Assembly: GCF_900104305.1 (NCBI RefSeq)
Contig: NZ_FNJC01000005.1
Location: 62,001 to 126,000, forward strand
DNA: 64,000 bases
Origin: Filomicrobium insigne
Lineage (GTDB): Bacteria > Pseudomonadota > Alphaproteobacteria > Rhizobiales > Hyphomicrobiaceae
Direction: 5' to 3'
This document shows positions 41,385 to 51,376 of the stretch, in pieces. Numbering within the stretch: position 1 is the first letter of the stretch; each line of letters starts with the position of its first letter. The notes below the pieces were generated by a model that saw only the letters and a program-made list of their open reading frames with translations, ran no database searches and had not been told where the DNA came from. Made by a program: the position numbers and the translations under genes.

Positions 41385-41840
41385 GTGACGACCCTTCCTT
41401 TTGATACTCAGAACATCCATTGGAATACGCTCGAAGGTTTGGCTCACGTCGCCTACCATATTTGCGCCGTCGATGAAGAAAAACGCATTGTCGATATTCT
41501 GTTCAAGTTCGACGCCAATTCGCAAATCGCATTGCATCGCCATGGCGCCGCTTACATCACGTTGGTGCTCCAGGGCGAACTTCGCATCTATCGCGCCAAT
41601 GGAGAGCTGAAAGAAGTCAGGCCTGTCGGAAGTTATGTGTCGACGCTAGCCGGAGGCGAGCCTCATCGCGAGGGTGGAGGCGATCAGGACGTGATCGCGT
41701 TCTTCAGCAATCGCAACGTCGACGGACCGATCTATGAAATCCTCGACGACGACCTGAACATCATCGCGGTTTTCGGTATTCCCGAGTTCAAGGCCCTGTG
41801 GGAGGCTCAGCCGACCACCACCATCAAAGCCGCCGAATAA
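41385..41840 (+). CDS. Cupin-domain protein (ChrR/dioxygenase-like)
   Basis: A 151-residue single cupin from GTG 41385, with AAAGGA 6-11 bases upstream. Metal-ligand residues are visible: HRHGAAYITLVLQGEL in motif 1 and PHREGG in motif 2. The fold matches the small cupins related to ChrR and to 2,4'-dihydroxyacetophenone dioxygenase; activity cannot be predicted. The divergent AraC regulator suggests induction by a small organic compound. An upstream ATG at 41292 lies in the regulator's promoter region and is less likely. Confidence 0.8.
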   Translation: MTTLPFDTQNIHWNTLEGLAHVAYHICAVDEEKRIVDILFKFDANSQIALHRHGAAYITLVLQGELRIYRANGELKEVRPVGSYVSTLAGGEPHREGGGDQDVIAFFSNRNVDGPIYEILDDDLNIIAVFGIPEFKALWEAQPTTTIKAAE

Positions 41841-41918
41841 GAATTTCCCGAATATAATTGCAGAGCACACACGATGTGACCGACAGCGAACACGCGTGTG
41901 CTCCGCACAATTTCGCAA

Positions 41919-42425
41919 TCAGCGTTTGAGCCCGCGAACCATATAGCGCGCATCGTCCCCATAGCTGGCAAGCTTCGTGCTCATGCTTGGGATCGCGAGA
42001 ACTTCAAAGCCGTTCCGCTCCCAGAACGGAACGGATTGATTGACGGCGACGAGTGCCACAGCTTGCCATCCAGCCAACGGTACCGCTTCCACCAGATGAT
42101 CGAGAATCGCCCGCGTATAGCCTTTGCCTCGGGCGACGGGAAGAAGAGCGAGATCGTGGATGTAGAGCACATCTGCGTTCTCTGGGATTGCGCCAATCGG
42201 GCCGTTGAGTGGTGGCGCGCTACCATACGTCCAAGGATAGGCTATCAAGTAACCTTCGATGTCGCCGTGCGGGGCAATGAGCGTAAAGCAGGTTGTAGAA
42301 CTAAGCCGCAACCGCTCTTCAAAACGTGCCGGTTCTTCGAAATGATCAGGGAAGGCGACGTCCGCCAAAGTCAGGACACCCTCAAGGTCCCCCAATGTCA
42401 TGGGGCGCCACGTAGAAACGTCCAT
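41919..42425 (-). CDS. GNAT-family N-acetyltransferase
   Basis: A 168-residue acetyltransferase. The acetyl-CoA site is LHDLALLPVARGKGYTRAILDHLV, read as IHDLALLPVARGKGYTR in the protein, followed by ALVAVNQSVPFWERNGFEVL, the usual end of the fold. The protein starts MDVSTWRPMTLGDLEGV. ATG 42425 and GTG 42434 are both possible; GGAGG lies 12 and 3 bases from them respectively. It transfers acetyl to an amine, but the substrate is not identifiable. The gene stands alone. Confidence 0.85.
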   Translation of the reverse strand: MDVSTWRPMTLGDLEGVLTLADVAFPDHFEEPARFEERLRLSSTTCFTLIAPHGDIEGYLIAYPWTYGSAPPLNGPIGAIPENADVLYIHDLALLPVARGKGYTRAILDHLVEAVPLAGWQAVALVAVNQSVPFWERNGFEVLAIPSMSTKLASYGDDARYMVRGLKR

Positions 42426-42561
42426 CACGTCCACTTTCCTCCAAACGAGCGGTTGCTGGTCAGGTGCGAGGCCCTTGCTTCAGTCGGAGACATCCAAAGC
42501 GCCCATGTCGAAGCCGACAACACCCAGAACAAACCTTAGCCGTTTGCGGCACGAACGCGTC

Positions 42562-44091
42562 CTAGGCAACCTGTCGCTGTCGCAAGCTTTCACCACGGTA
42601 CGACAGAGCTTCGGCTATATGAATCTGCCCGACCTCCTCCACGCCGTCGAGATCCGCCAGCGTTCGCGCAACCTTCAACGTTCGATGAAAACCACGTGCG
42701 GAAAGGCCCAAGGTATCTGCGGCTTGTCGCAGAAGCGCCCGGCCCTCTCCGTCAGGCATAGCGGTCTTCTCCAGCAATTCTCCCGAACACTCGGCATTCG
42801 TTCGAATACGCGTGGCACCGTGAGCCCGAAAACGTTCGCGTTGGCGCTGACGGGCCGCATCCACACGAATCCGGACATCCGCACTGCCTTCCACAGGTGG
42901 CGGCAGGACGAGATCCGCCGCTGACACCGCAGGTACCTCGATCTGAAGGTCGATGCGATCCATCAACGGCCCGGATACACGCGCCTGATAGTCACTCGCG
43001 CATCGCGGCCCTCGCTTGCACGACTGGCCGGGAGACCCGCCACCACAGCGGCAAGGATTCATCGCAGCAACAAGTTGAAAGCGCGAGGGGTAAACGACGC
43101 GATGATTGGCCCGTGCGATGACGGTTTCACCCGTCTCGATTGGCTGCCGCAGACTGTCCAGAACCTGAGGTGTAAATTCCGGCAGTTCATCCAGGAAGAG
43201 GACGCCAAGATGCGCCAGAGAAACCTCGCCCGGCTTCGGCCGCGATCCGCCACCGACCAACGCCGCCATGCTCGCGGAATGATGCGGCGCGCGAAACGGC
43301 CTCCGGCTCGCCAGCTTCCCGCCCATCAATTCTCCGGCAAGGGAATGCACCATCGAGACTTCTAGCATCTCTTCCACTTCGAGCGGCGGCAGAATGGACG
43401 GCAAGCGCGCAGCCAGCATCGACTTGCCGGAGCCCGGTGGCCCTACCATTAGGAGATTATGCCCGCCGGCCGCGGCGATTTCCAACGCACGCTTGGCGCT
43501 CTCCTGCCCTTTGATATCGCGCAGATCAGGCAACAACTCGTTGTTCGCCTCGACATTAGGCTTTGGCCGCGACAGGGTCTGAAGGCCTTTGAAGTGATTG
43601 ACCAGTGAAAGCAGATGCGGTGGCGCCAGCAGCGTAAAATCCTCGCCTGCCCAGGCTGCCTCCGCCCCGCATCCCGCTGGACAGATCAACCCCTTACCCA
43701 GCGCATTCGCACCGATCGCAGCGGGCAGGCCGCCCGGCACATCACGGATAGATCCATCAAGCGCAAGCTCTCCGATTGCAGCAAAATCCGCTATCGCATC
43801 CGGCGCTATCGCGCCCATGGCCGCCATCAGTGCTAGGGCAATGGGCAAATCGAAGTGGCTGCCTTCCTTGGGCAGATCGGCGGGAGCCAGATTGATTGTG
43901 AGATGCTTGTAAGGAAGCCCCAACCCCACGGCATGCAAGGCATTGCGGACCCGCTCACGGCTTTCCGCAACCGCCTTGTCCGGCAATCCAACGATGGCAA
44001 ATGCGGGGGCTCCGGGCGTGATCCGAACCTGCACCTCAACGGCACGCGCCTCGATCCCCACGAACGCCAACGTCGAAATCTGCGCGTACAT
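42562..44091 (-). CDS. YifB/ComM-family Mg-chelatase-like AAA ATPase
   Basis: A 509-residue protein from ATG 44091 (MYAQISTLAFVGIEARAVEVQV). The N-terminal Lon-protease-like domain is followed by the AAA core: GPPGSGKSMLAARLPSILPPL (Walker A), APHHSASMAALVGGGS, LFLDELPEF (Walker B), and MNPCRCGG with paired cysteines. ComM of this family drives branch migration of DNA during natural transformation; in other bacteria its role is less clear. The gene is upstream of none of its partners and stands between the acetyltransferase and gshB. Confidence 0.93.
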   Translation of the reverse strand: MYAQISTLAFVGIEARAVEVQVRITPGAPAFAIVGLPDKAVAESRERVRNALHAVGLGLPYKHLTINLAPADLPKEGSHFDLPIALALMAAMGAIAPDAIADFAAIGELALDGSIRDVPGGLPAAIGANALGKGLICPAGCGAEAAWAGEDFTLLAPPHLLSLVNHFKGLQTLSRPKPNVEANNELLPDLRDIKGQESAKRALEIAAAGGHNLLMVGPPGSGKSMLAARLPSILPPLEVEEMLEVSMVHSLAGELMGGKLASRRPFRAPHHSASMAALVGGGSRPKPGEVSLAHLGVLFLDELPEFTPQVLDSLRQPIETGETVIARANHRVVYPSRFQLVAAMNPCRCGGGSPGQSCKRGPRCASDYQARVSGPLMDRIDLQIEVPAVSAADLVLPPPVEGSADVRIRVDAARQRQRERFRAHGATRIRTNAECSGELLEKTAMPDGEGRALLRQAADTLGLSARGFHRTLKVARTLADLDGVEEVGQIHIAEALSYRGESLRQRQVA

Positions 44092-44182
44092 CTGAGCCCC
44101 CGATCCGTACACTCACGATCAAAGGAGCCTAACGCACCGCATACGCCATTTCAAGAACATAAGAGGAACAAGAAGTGGGTTT

Positions 44183-45133
44183 TCACTGCCCGATATTCAC
44201 CCGCGCCTCGATCGCGTCCCAAATCTTCGCCGAGATGTCTGGGCCGCCCAACGCCTGAATGTGCCGGATACCCGTTGGCGACGTGACATTGATCTCAGTG
44301 AGATAAGGCCCGATCACATCGATGCCGGTGAACAACAACCCGCGCCGCTTCAGCTCCGGCCCGAGCCGCGCGCAGATCTCAAGGTCACGCTCTGTAAGGT
44401 CCACCGCCGCGGGCTTGCCGCCAACATGCAGGTTCGAGCGTGTCTCACCTTCCGCAGGAATACGGTTGACGACACCCGCCGGCTCACCATCCACCAAGAT
44501 GATCCGTTTATCGCCGCCACTAACCTCCGGCCGGAACTCTTGCACCATGAAGGGCTCGCGAAAAACCGTCTGAAAGAGTTCAACGAGAGAACCGATATTG
44601 GAGTCGTCCGGCTTCAACCGGAAAACAGAAGCCCCGCCGTTGCCGTACAGCGGCTTGACGATGATGTCCTTATACTGACGCCGAAACGCGAGAACATCGT
44701 CGAGCTGCCGCGTAATCATCGTCGGCGGCATGAGATCAAGGAAATCGAGAACGAAAATCTTCTCCGGTGCATTGCGTACATGCGCAGGATCGTTGACCAC
44801 CAACGTCTGCGGATGGATGCGCTCCAACAGATGCGTCGTCGTGATGTAGGCCATGTCGAATGGCGGATCCTGGCGCAACAGCACCACGTCTTGCCCGCGC
44901 AGATCCTCGGTGCGCGGATCTTCCAGGTGATAGTGCGCACCTGCCTTGTCTTGAACTTTGAGACTCGCACCGCGCGCTATGAGCTTATCGCCGTGCAGCG
45001 ACAGGCTCTGTGGCGTATAATAAAAAAGTTCGTACCCGCGCCGTTGCGCCTCGATCAGGATCGCGAAAGTGGAATCGCCGGCAATATCGATCCGCTCAAT
45101 CGGATCCATCTGGCAAGCAATTTTCAAGGACAT
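44183..45133 (-). CDS. gshB: Glutathione synthetase
   Basis: A 316-residue ATP-grasp enzyme from ATG 45133 (MSLKIACQMDPIERIDIAGDST). The fold is read from LRQDPPFDMAYITTTHLLE, VVNDPAHVRNAPEKIF, KDIIVKPLYGNGGASVFRL, VQEFRPEVSGGDKRIILVDGEPAGVVNRIP and the C-terminal DVIGPYLTEINVTSPTGIRHI. It joins gamma-glutamylcysteine with glycine using ATP in the cytoplasm. The neighbourhood with yraN and rsmI is the usual one in Alphaproteobacteria. Confidence 0.96.
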   Translation of the reverse strand: MSLKIACQMDPIERIDIAGDSTFAILIEAQRRGYELFYYTPQSLSLHGDKLIARGASLKVQDKAGAHYHLEDPRTEDLRGQDVVLLRQDPPFDMAYITTTHLLERIHPQTLVVNDPAHVRNAPEKIFVLDFLDLMPPTMITRQLDDVLAFRRQYKDIIVKPLYGNGGASVFRLKPDDSNIGSLVELFQTVFREPFMVQEFRPEVSGGDKRIILVDGEPAGVVNRIPAEGETRSNLHVGGKPAAVDLTERDLEICARLGPELKRRGLLFTGIDVIGPYLTEINVTSPTGIRHIQALGGPDISAKIWDAIEARVNIGQ

Positions 45134-45249
45134 CGGCGGCTTCCTCATTGAAGCAGGGAGGGAACGGGAAAATTCCCGGGGTATTTGCGCGACACAAGAA
45201 GGGCACCAGCCACGGGCTTGTCAATCATCAGTATTTTCGTACTGACAGT

Positions 45250-45648
45250 TCACCGAAGCTCATGATCCGATAAACCATTCTGAATATGCAGCGGCCATCG
45301 CCACGGCACGAGAAACACCACGTCAAAACCTACATCGTGATTCTCAAACGATCGCCGTTTGCTGAGCCAGAGTTCTGCGGCTCGTCGCACCCGCTGTCGC
45401 TGCCGCAGCTGAATAGACGCTTGCGCAGCGCCCACGTTCCGCCGCTGTTTCACTTCAACGAATGCAAGACGACGTCCACGAACCGCGATGAGATCAATCT
45501 CCCCACCCGCTGTTCGCACACGGCGGCCCAGCACTCTGTATCCCTTGAACATCAGCCAAGTTGCGGCCACGCGCTCCGCCATCAAACCACTGAAATACCG
45601 ACGTCGCCTTTGACGTTTCCAGCACCTAGCCTCCGCGTCATCCGCCAT
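45250..45648 (-). CDS. yraN: YraN/UPF0102-family protein, nuclease-like fold
   Basis: A 132-residue protein. GLMAERVAATWLMFKGYRVLGRRVRTAGGEIDLIAVRGRRLAFVEVKQR carries the Glu, Asp and Glu-x-Lys residues of the Holliday-junction-resolvase-like nuclease fold. The family has no firmly known function. The start (MADDAEARCWKRQ) overlaps the end of rsmI by 11 bases, so the two genes are co-transcribed, as is common in Proteobacteria. Confidence 0.9.
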   Translation of the reverse strand: MADDAEARCWKRQRRRRYFSGLMAERVAATWLMFKGYRVLGRRVRTAGGEIDLIAVRGRRLAFVEVKQRRNVGAAQASIQLRQRQRVRRAAELWLSKRRSFENHDVGFDVVFLVPWRWPLHIQNGLSDHELR

Positions 45649-46600
45649 CTTGCGCTCGCTTCATAGCCAGTCCGAGATCATAGACGCGCGCCTTCGCCAC
45701 CTTCAACTCACTGGCGATCAAACGCGCGGCATCACGCAAGCTAAGGTCTGCGAGAGCCGCCTTCAGCCGTTCCTCGATATCGGTATCCGCAATCTCTTCG
45801 GTAACCGGCGGCCCGACAAGAATGACGATTTCCCCTTTGACCGTCTCACCATCGTAAGCAACGGCAAGTTCGGACAGAGGCCCGCGCACGAAATCCTCAT
45901 TGAGCTTGGTCAACTCCCGCGCGACGACTCCGGCACGTGGCCCGAGACAGGCACTGAGATCGGCAAGGCTTTCCGCAAGTCGCGTTGGCGCTTCAAAAAA
46001 GATCAATGTCGCCGGGACCTGCGCCAGGGCCTCAATCCGCCCCCGCCGCGCATCCTTCCGTGTCGGCAAAAACCCCGCAAACAAGAATGTATCCGTGGGG
46101 AGACCCGCTGCCGTTAAAGCCGTGAGCGGCGCAGACGCGCCCGGAATACTAATGACCGCATGCCCCTCGGCAATGACGTCACGCACGAGCTTGTAACCCG
46201 GATCTGAGATCAACGGCGTTCCCGCGTCGCTGATCAGCGCAACCCGGTCCCCGTGTGCGAGTGCCGCGAGAATATGCGGACGCTCTTTCTCGGCGTTGTG
46301 CTCATGATAGGACCGCAACGGCGCCTTGATCGCGAAGTGGCTAAGCAACGTACCACTGTGGCGCTTGTCCTCGGCATAAATGACATCGGCCTTCGCCAGT
46401 ACGGCGAGCGCCCGCAAACTGATATCGGAAAGATTGCCGATCGGCGTCGCCACGAGGTAGAGCCCTGCCTCCGTAACCTTGGAGAAGGCCCGCTCCAGCT
46501 CAGTCACGACACGCGGCGCGACAAGGTCCAAACCGCCGTCGTGGCGAGTCGACTCACGGCCGGAAGTGCCTCTTTCGGGATTAACCTTCAAGCGCGTCAC
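45638..46600 (-). CDS. rsmI: 16S rRNA 2'-O-methyltransferase RsmI
   Basis: A 320-residue protein starting at GTG 46600; the first 45 residues are not conserved, so a later start is possible. The tetrapyrrole-methylase fold is clear: LYLVATPIGNLSDISLRAL, AEDKRHSGTLLSHF (most homologues have Thr in place of this Lys), ALISDAGTPLISDPGYKLVRDV, ISIPGASAPLTALTAAGLPTD and LIFFEAPTRLAESL. It methylates the ribose of C1402 in 16S rRNA. It is divergent from the LpoA-like gene, with 270 bases between that hold no other gene. Confidence 0.95.
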   Translation of the reverse strand: MTRLKVNPERGTSGRESTRHDGGLDLVAPRVVTELERAFSKVTEAGLYLVATPIGNLSDISLRALAVLAKADVIYAEDKRHSGTLLSHFAIKAPLRSYHEHNAEKERPHILAALAHGDRVALISDAGTPLISDPGYKLVRDVIAEGHAVISIPGASAPLTALTAAGLPTDTFLFAGFLPTRKDARRGRIEALAQVPATLIFFEAPTRLAESLADLSACLGPRAGVVARELTKLNEDFVRGPLSELAVAYDGETVKGEIVILVGPPVTEEIADTDIEERLKAALADLSLRDAARLIASELKVAKARVYDLGLAMKRAQDGG

Positions 46601-46870
46601 GTTGGAAAAACCTTCCTATGCTCAAGCGTACGGCTGTTTCCCAAGAGCATCATGTTCACCAAGTATTGGTTTCAACAGCGAATTGGGCAACGTGTAGCCA
46701 AATTTGCTGCATAGTGACAGGAAAGGACTTCCGACGCGTGCTATCACCGTCTATCCAGGGTTGCATTGGCGGCTGCGAGCGATTCGGGGCGCCAAACTGG
46801 GGCGCCCTTGGCCAATCCGGATTGCCGCGGTCCTTGGCCAAGCCTGCTACTCGCGGAGATCGAATACAAT

Positions 46871-48199
46871 ATGATGAAGGCCGTCGCAGCGAGCTTCATA
46901 CAAAAAATCGGAGCACTATGGCTCCGAATCCGGCCCGCCGGCATACTATCAATTCTCGGTCTGAGCGCGCTCTCGCTGGGGCTAGCCGCGTGCGCGACGA
47001 ATTTGGGCGGCCCCGGACTGACCACGCCCAATCAAGCGACCGAAGCCGCCGCGCTAGGCCCTTCCGGCAAAAGCCACCGTCCCGTTAAAATCGCCATGTT
47101 GCTCCCACTCGGCGGCTTCAGCCAATCCGCCGCCGTCGCCAAGAGCATGAAACAAGCAGGCGAAATGGCCCTGTTCGAGTTGGATAACCCAGCCATCCAG
47201 CTGATTGCAAAGGATGACAAAGGCACGCCCGAAGGTGCGCGCGCCGCAGCACAGCAAGCCATCGATGAAGGCGCCGAAATCATCCTCGGCCCATTATTCT
47301 CGAGCGCCGTAACCGGCGCTGCGTCGGTGGCACGCACAGCCAACGTGCCAATCATCGCATTCTCGAACGATCGCAAGGTCGCTGGAAACGGCGTCTACCT
47401 TCTGAGCTACCTTCCCGAGTCTGAAGTCGAGCGCATAGTTACCTACACAATCTCAAAGGGTAAGCGCCGTTTCGCCGCTCTCATCCCCAACGGAACCTAT
47501 GGCGCAGCGATAGAAAATGCGTTTCGTAATACTGTGACGCGTTCGGGCGGAACCATCGTCGCACTGGAGCGCTACGAACCCGGCGCAAATCAGATGCTCG
47601 AACCCGCACGACGCGTATTCGATATCATCAAGCAGGCTGGGCAAATGGGCTCACCTGTCGAAGCGTTGTTCCTCCCCGGAGGGCAAGAAACCCTTCCGAG
47701 CCTAGGCCCGCAGATCGCCTATGCTGGCCTCGATACATCTCAGATCAAGATCATTGGAACAGGCGCGTGGGAGTTCCCCAACATCGGGCGAGATCAAGCG
47801 TTTGTTGGCGGATGGTACCCGAACCCCGACCCGCGCGGCTGGCGGGAGTTCTCAGAACGCTTTGCACGCAACTTTGGACAGGCGCCGCCACGGCTGGCGA
47901 GCCTCGCCTATGACGCGATGAGCTTGGCGATTACGCTATCGTCCAATCCGTCCGCCAATCGCTATTCTCCAGCTGCCATAACGCGGGCCTCTGGTTTCAA
48001 CGGCGTCGACGGCATCGTCCGCTTTACGCCAGACGGATTGTCCTCGCGCGGGCTCGCAGTCCTCGAAGTTCAAAAGTTCGGCTCCTCCGTGGTCGATCCC
48101 GCGCCCGGCGGTCCCACAACACCGCTTACGACCGGAGGCCTTTCCCCTCAGCAGCAGAAAGAGTCGCCTTGGGCAATCCCAGGGACCGGCGCTTACTGA
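46871..48199 (+). CDS. LpoA-like lipoprotein, penicillin-binding-protein activator
   Basis: A 442-residue lipoprotein from ATG 46871. The lipobox is SLGLAAC with Cys near residue 36. The mature part has the periplasmic-binding fold of LpoA and branched-chain substrate binders: VKIAMLLPLGGFSQSAAVAKSMKQAGEMALFE, DEGAEIILGPLFSSAVTGAASVA and FIAFSNDRKVAGNGVYLLSY. Its place beside rsmI and yraN matches LpoA in other Proteobacteria, where it activates the peptidoglycan synthase PBP1A from the outer membrane. The name is by position and fold, not proof. Confidence 0.85.
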   Translation: MMKAVAASFIQKIGALWLRIRPAGILSILGLSALSLGLAACATNLGGPGLTTPNQATEAAALGPSGKSHRPVKIAMLLPLGGFSQSAAVAKSMKQAGEMALFELDNPAIQLIAKDDKGTPEGARAAAQQAIDEGAEIILGPLFSSAVTGAASVARTANVPIIAFSNDRKVAGNGVYLLSYLPESEVERIVTYTISKGKRRFAALIPNGTYGAAIENAFRNTVTRSGGTIVALERYEPGANQMLEPARRVFDIIKQAGQMGSPVEALFLPGGQETLPSLGPQIAYAGLDTSQIKIIGTGAWEFPNIGRDQAFVGGWYPNPDPRGWREFSERFARNFGQAPPRLASLAYDAMSLAITLSSNPSANRYSPAAITRASGFNGVDGIVRFTPDGLSSRGLAVLEVQKFGSSVVDPAPGGPTTPLTTGGLSPQQQKESPWAIPGTGAY

Positions 48200-48335
48200 C
48201 CATCCGACACCTCGTCTAGTTGCCTAACCCTCCGAGCTTAGCTAGGAAACAACAAAGCCGTATGCGTTCACCGCCACCGGATCAAACCTCCGGATCGAAG
48301 ACCAACATCAACGGCTAAAACAAGGCGCGGTGCGC

Positions 48336-49274
48336 ATGCTCGCAGTATTGGCCATCGTAGCCCCCGTGTTTGGGCTCATCATCCTAGGCTACCTCTCTGG
48401 CCGTTTGGCTTGGCTTTCCCCGGCGGCTGAAAAGGGGGTCGCCGAGTTTGCCTTTTCCTTGGCGATTCCCGCCCTCCTATTCAAAACCGTAGCGACAGCC
48501 GAGTTCGCCGATCTGTCCGTTGTCGGTGTGTGGGGAAGCTACTTTGGCACGGTAGGCATCATTTGGCTCCTCGCCGCTCTCACCACAACGCGCATCCTGC
48601 ATCGCCCGGCGCAGGACGGCCCATCGATTGCCATATCATCAGCCTTCGGCAATCTGCTCATGCTCGGCCTGCCGCTTACGATGGCCACGTACGGGAATGC
48701 CGCGACCGCCACCATCGCCCTGATTTTATCCATCCACGCGCCAACACTCTGGCTGACGGCAACGCTTCACGCTGGACTGGTGGACCGCGAAGCGAACCAA
48801 TCAGCCCGCGATCTCATTTCGAACCTCGTGAGGGATCTCAGCCGCAACCCCATTATCATAGCCATTGCTCTCGGCGCGTTGTGGCGCGTAACCACCCTCA
48901 CACTGCCTGCGCCTATTCTCACGATGTTGACCTTGCTTGCGCAATCAGGCGTCGCCGCAGCACTGATCGCACTCGGCCTGTCTCTCGTGAAAGCCGAAAT
49001 CAAAGGCCAAGCGCCGACCCTGTCATCGATTGTGCTGCTGAAGCTGATCGCCATGCCGACGATCGCTTACCTGCTGGCGTCTCAGGTATTCCAGTTGAGC
49101 CCCGTTTCGCAGGGTGTCATCACGATCTTTGCGTCCGTACCGACGGGCGCCAACGCGTTTCTGTTCGCCTCCAAAAGCGGCCGGGCCATCAACTCAGCCT
49201 CGGGCGCAATCGCATTGGGCACAGTCCTGTCGGCCGTAACGATCTCGATCTTGCTGGCTATAATTCAGCACTAA
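48336..49274 (+). CDS. AEC-family transporter (auxin efflux carrier type)
   Basis: A 312-residue membrane protein with about ten hydrophobic segments, starting at ATG 48336 (GTG 48330 adds two residues). The N-terminus IVAPVFGLIILGYLSGRLAWL and the C-terminal IFASVPTGANAFLFASKSG are the conserved halves of the AEC family. Members export or import malonate, malate or amino acids; the substrate here is unknown. The stop overlaps the end of the FMN reductase by 4 bases, convergent. Confidence 0.88.
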   Translation: MLAVLAIVAPVFGLIILGYLSGRLAWLSPAAEKGVAEFAFSLAIPALLFKTVATAEFADLSVVGVWGSYFGTVGIIWLLAALTTTRILHRPAQDGPSIAISSAFGNLLMLGLPLTMATYGNAATATIALILSIHAPTLWLTATLHAGLVDREANQSARDLISNLVRDLSRNPIIIAIALGALWRVTTLTLPAPILTMLTLLAQSGVAAALIALGLSLVKAEIKGQAPTLSSIVLLKLIAMPTIAYLLASQVFQLSPVSQGVITIFASVPTGANAFLFASKSGRAINSASGAIALGTVLSAVTISILLAIIQH

Positions 49275-49873
49275 CGCGGGAACACACCCGCCGCATCCAA
49301 GACGGATGCCGTGTGTGCAAGTTTGCGGATGGCCGTCCTCAGACGTTCCTGCGCGTCTGTATCGTTCAGACTGCCGTCTTCCGCGAAAGCGGTATTTGCG
49401 CGCGGCAACATGAACTGATCCGGCAGCACAAGAGCGCCAAGCCCCAACTCTAGCACCGGGCGCACGCTATGAAGGCCACGTAGTCCACCCGTACCGCCCG
49501 ATGATGCGGACACCAGTAGAAACACGCGTGTCTTAAAGACCTTCGCCGTCCCATCATTCTCTCGGATGCGGCTCACCCAATCCAAGGTGTTCTTCAACAG
49601 CGGCGTGATGGAGGAATTATACTCGGGGCACGCGATCATAATTCCGTTGTGCTGCTCAAACAGCTTCTTAAACCGCTTGGCATTTTCAGGTTGCCCGGAG
49701 TCCAGTTCGAGATCACCGTTGTAGAGCGGCATATCGTAGTCGGCGAGATCGACGAACGTTGCGTCGATGCCATCCGACGAAGCGATCGTCGCGCCGAGAC
49801 GAGCGAGCTTCTTGTTGAACGAAGCACTCCGTGTTGAGCCGGCGAAAAAAAGCAATTTCGCCTGATTGCCCAT
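49271..49873 (-). CDS. NADPH-dependent FMN reductase
   Basis: A 200-residue flavodoxin-like protein. LLFFAGSTRSASFNKKLARLG at residues 7-27 binds the FMN phosphate, IIACPEYNSSITPLLKNTLDWVSR is the second family motif, and VSASSGGTGGLRGLHSVRPVLE the third. It reduces FMN or quinones with NAD(P)H. Its ATG overlaps the dnaJ stop by one base (TGATG), so it is translated after the chaperone gene; a link to oxidative or heat stress is possible. Confidence 0.9.
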   Translation of the reverse strand: MGNQAKLLFFAGSTRSASFNKKLARLGATIASSDGIDATFVDLADYDMPLYNGDLELDSGQPENAKRFKKLFEQHNGIMIACPEYNSSITPLLKNTLDWVSRIRENDGTAKVFKTRVFLLVSASSGGTGGLRGLHSVRPVLELGLGALVLPDQFMLPRANTAFAEDGSLNDTDAQERLRTAIRKLAHTASVLDAAGVFPR

Positions 49874-51027
49874 CAGCCCGCCTTACCGTCGAAGAACTCT
49901 TTCACGCGCGCAAAAAAGCCGTGGCTCTCTGGGCTCGTCTCATCGCCGCTTTGCGCTCTGAACTCTTCAAGCAGCTCACGCTGCCGGCGGGTCAAATTCT
50001 TTGGCGTTTCGACCTCAACCTGAATGTACATGTCGCCCATCACCTTGGAACGTAGGACGGACATCCCTTCTCCCTTAAGCCGGAACTGCTTACCGCTTTC
50101 CGTTCCTTCGGGGATTTTGACCCGCTTCTTGCTGCCAGCAACTGTTGGAACTTCGATTTGACCGCCAAGAGCCGCAGTCGTCATAGAGATGGGAACGCGA
50201 CAGAAGATGTCCGCGCCGTCGCGCTGGAAAAAAGCATGCGGAGTGATGGAAAGGAAAATGTAGAGATCACCCGAAGGCCCGCCGCGCAATCCAGCTTCAC
50301 CTTCTCCGGCTAGACGAATGCGCGTACCATCTTCAACGCCGGCTGGAATATTGACCGACAGCGTACGCTCCTTCGTGGTGCGTCCTGAACCGCCGCAGCT
50401 CGTACACGGATCCTGAATAATCTCGCCACGTCCGTGGCACGACGGGCACGTCCGCTCAATCGTGAAAAAGCCTTGGCTGGCGCGCACTTTGCCGAGCCCT
50501 GCGCAGGTCGGGCACGCCACGGGTTTCGTATTCGGCTTGGCTCCTGTGCCGGAGCATGTTTCGCAAGCCACGCTCGTCGGCACGCGGATCTCAGCCGTCT
50601 TGCCCGTATAGGCTTCGCTAAGGCTAATCTCCATGTTGTAGCGAAGATCGGCACCGCGCTCACGGCCCGTACGGCTGCGAGGACCACCACCGCCCCGACG
50701 CCCTCCCATGAACTCTCCGAACAAATCGTCGAAGATGTCCGACATGGACGAAGCAAAATCCGGCCCAAAGCCACCGCCCGGACCACCCCGGCCACCCATG
50801 CTGCCATCGAAGGCTGCGTGTCCGAACTGATCGTAAGCAGCCCGTTTCTGTGGATCCTTCAGAACCTCATAGGCGGTGTTGATTTCCTTGAAACGAAGCT
50901 CGGCGTCTTCATCTGCGTTGGCATCAGGGTGATATTTCTTCGCCAGCTTGCGAAAAGCCGACTTGATTTCCTGATCCTGTGCTCCGCGCTGCACGCCCAA
51001 GATGTCGTAAAAGTCGCGCTTGCTCAT
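49873..51027 (-). CDS. dnaJ: Chaperone DnaJ
   Basis: A 384-residue DnaJ from ATG 51027 ([16 protein letters not shown]). The J-domain carries the HPD in KKYHPDAN, then a Gly/Phe-rich linker ([15 protein letters not shown]), four CxxCxGxG zinc repeats from about residue 145 to 210, and the C-terminal substrate-binding domains. It delivers unfolded proteins to DnaK and stimulates its ATPase. dnaK lies upstream on the same strand; 349 bases separate them, with a long hairpin just after dnaK. Confidence 0.97.
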   Translation of the reverse strand: MSKRDFYDILGVQRGAQDQEIKSAFRKLAKKYHPDANADEDAELRFKEINTAYEVLKDPQKRAAYDQFGHAAFDGSMGGRGGPGGGFGPDFASSMSDIFDDLFGEFMGGRRGGGGPRSRTGRERGADLRYNMEISLSEAYTGKTAEIRVPTSVACETCSGTGAKPNTKPVACPTCAGLGKVRASQGFFTIERTCPSCHGRGEIIQDPCTSCGGSGRTTKERTLSVNIPAGVEDGTRIRLAGEGEAGLRGGPSGDLYIFLSITPHAFFQRDGADIFCRVPISMTTAALGGQIEVPTVAGSKKRVKIPEGTESGKQFRLKGEGMSVLRSKVMGDMYIQVEVETPKNLTRRQRELLEEFRAQSGDETSPESHGFFARVKEFFDGKAG

Positions 51028-51334
51028 TTCAGCGCGCGTCCTTCTTCGCTGCGAGCCAGACAATCATAGAAGATCTCCCATCCCACACGGTACGCGTCTC
51101 CGCGCATTGCACACCCCGCATGAACCTACGCCTATGACCGCAAGTGCTCCATGAAAATATCCTCACTGGCATAGCGGACCGGACCAATGCGGCTCATCCT
51201 CTACCACCAGTTCGCCCTGTGTGGCGAAAACCCCTTCCGGCAACTCGGATCCGGATAACGCGATCAATGTCCCCGTGCATAACCAACGGACACTGTCACT
51301 GATTCGCGGACCTAGCGCGCCGCCCCGTGACGTA

Positions 51335-51365
51335 CTGGTGCGCGAAAGAGACTTTCGCGCACCAG
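51335..51365. terminator. Long perfect hairpin between dnaK and dnaJ
   Basis: CTGGTGCGCGAAAG (51335-51348) pairs perfectly with CTTTCGCGCACCAG (51352-51365), a 14-bp stem with a 3-base loop, 12 bases after the dnaK stop. No T-run follows, so it may weaken, process or protect the dnaK-dnaJ transcript rather than end it. The remaining bases 51028-51334 hold no gene. Confidence 0.6.
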
Positions 51366-51376
51366 TGGACTTGAGA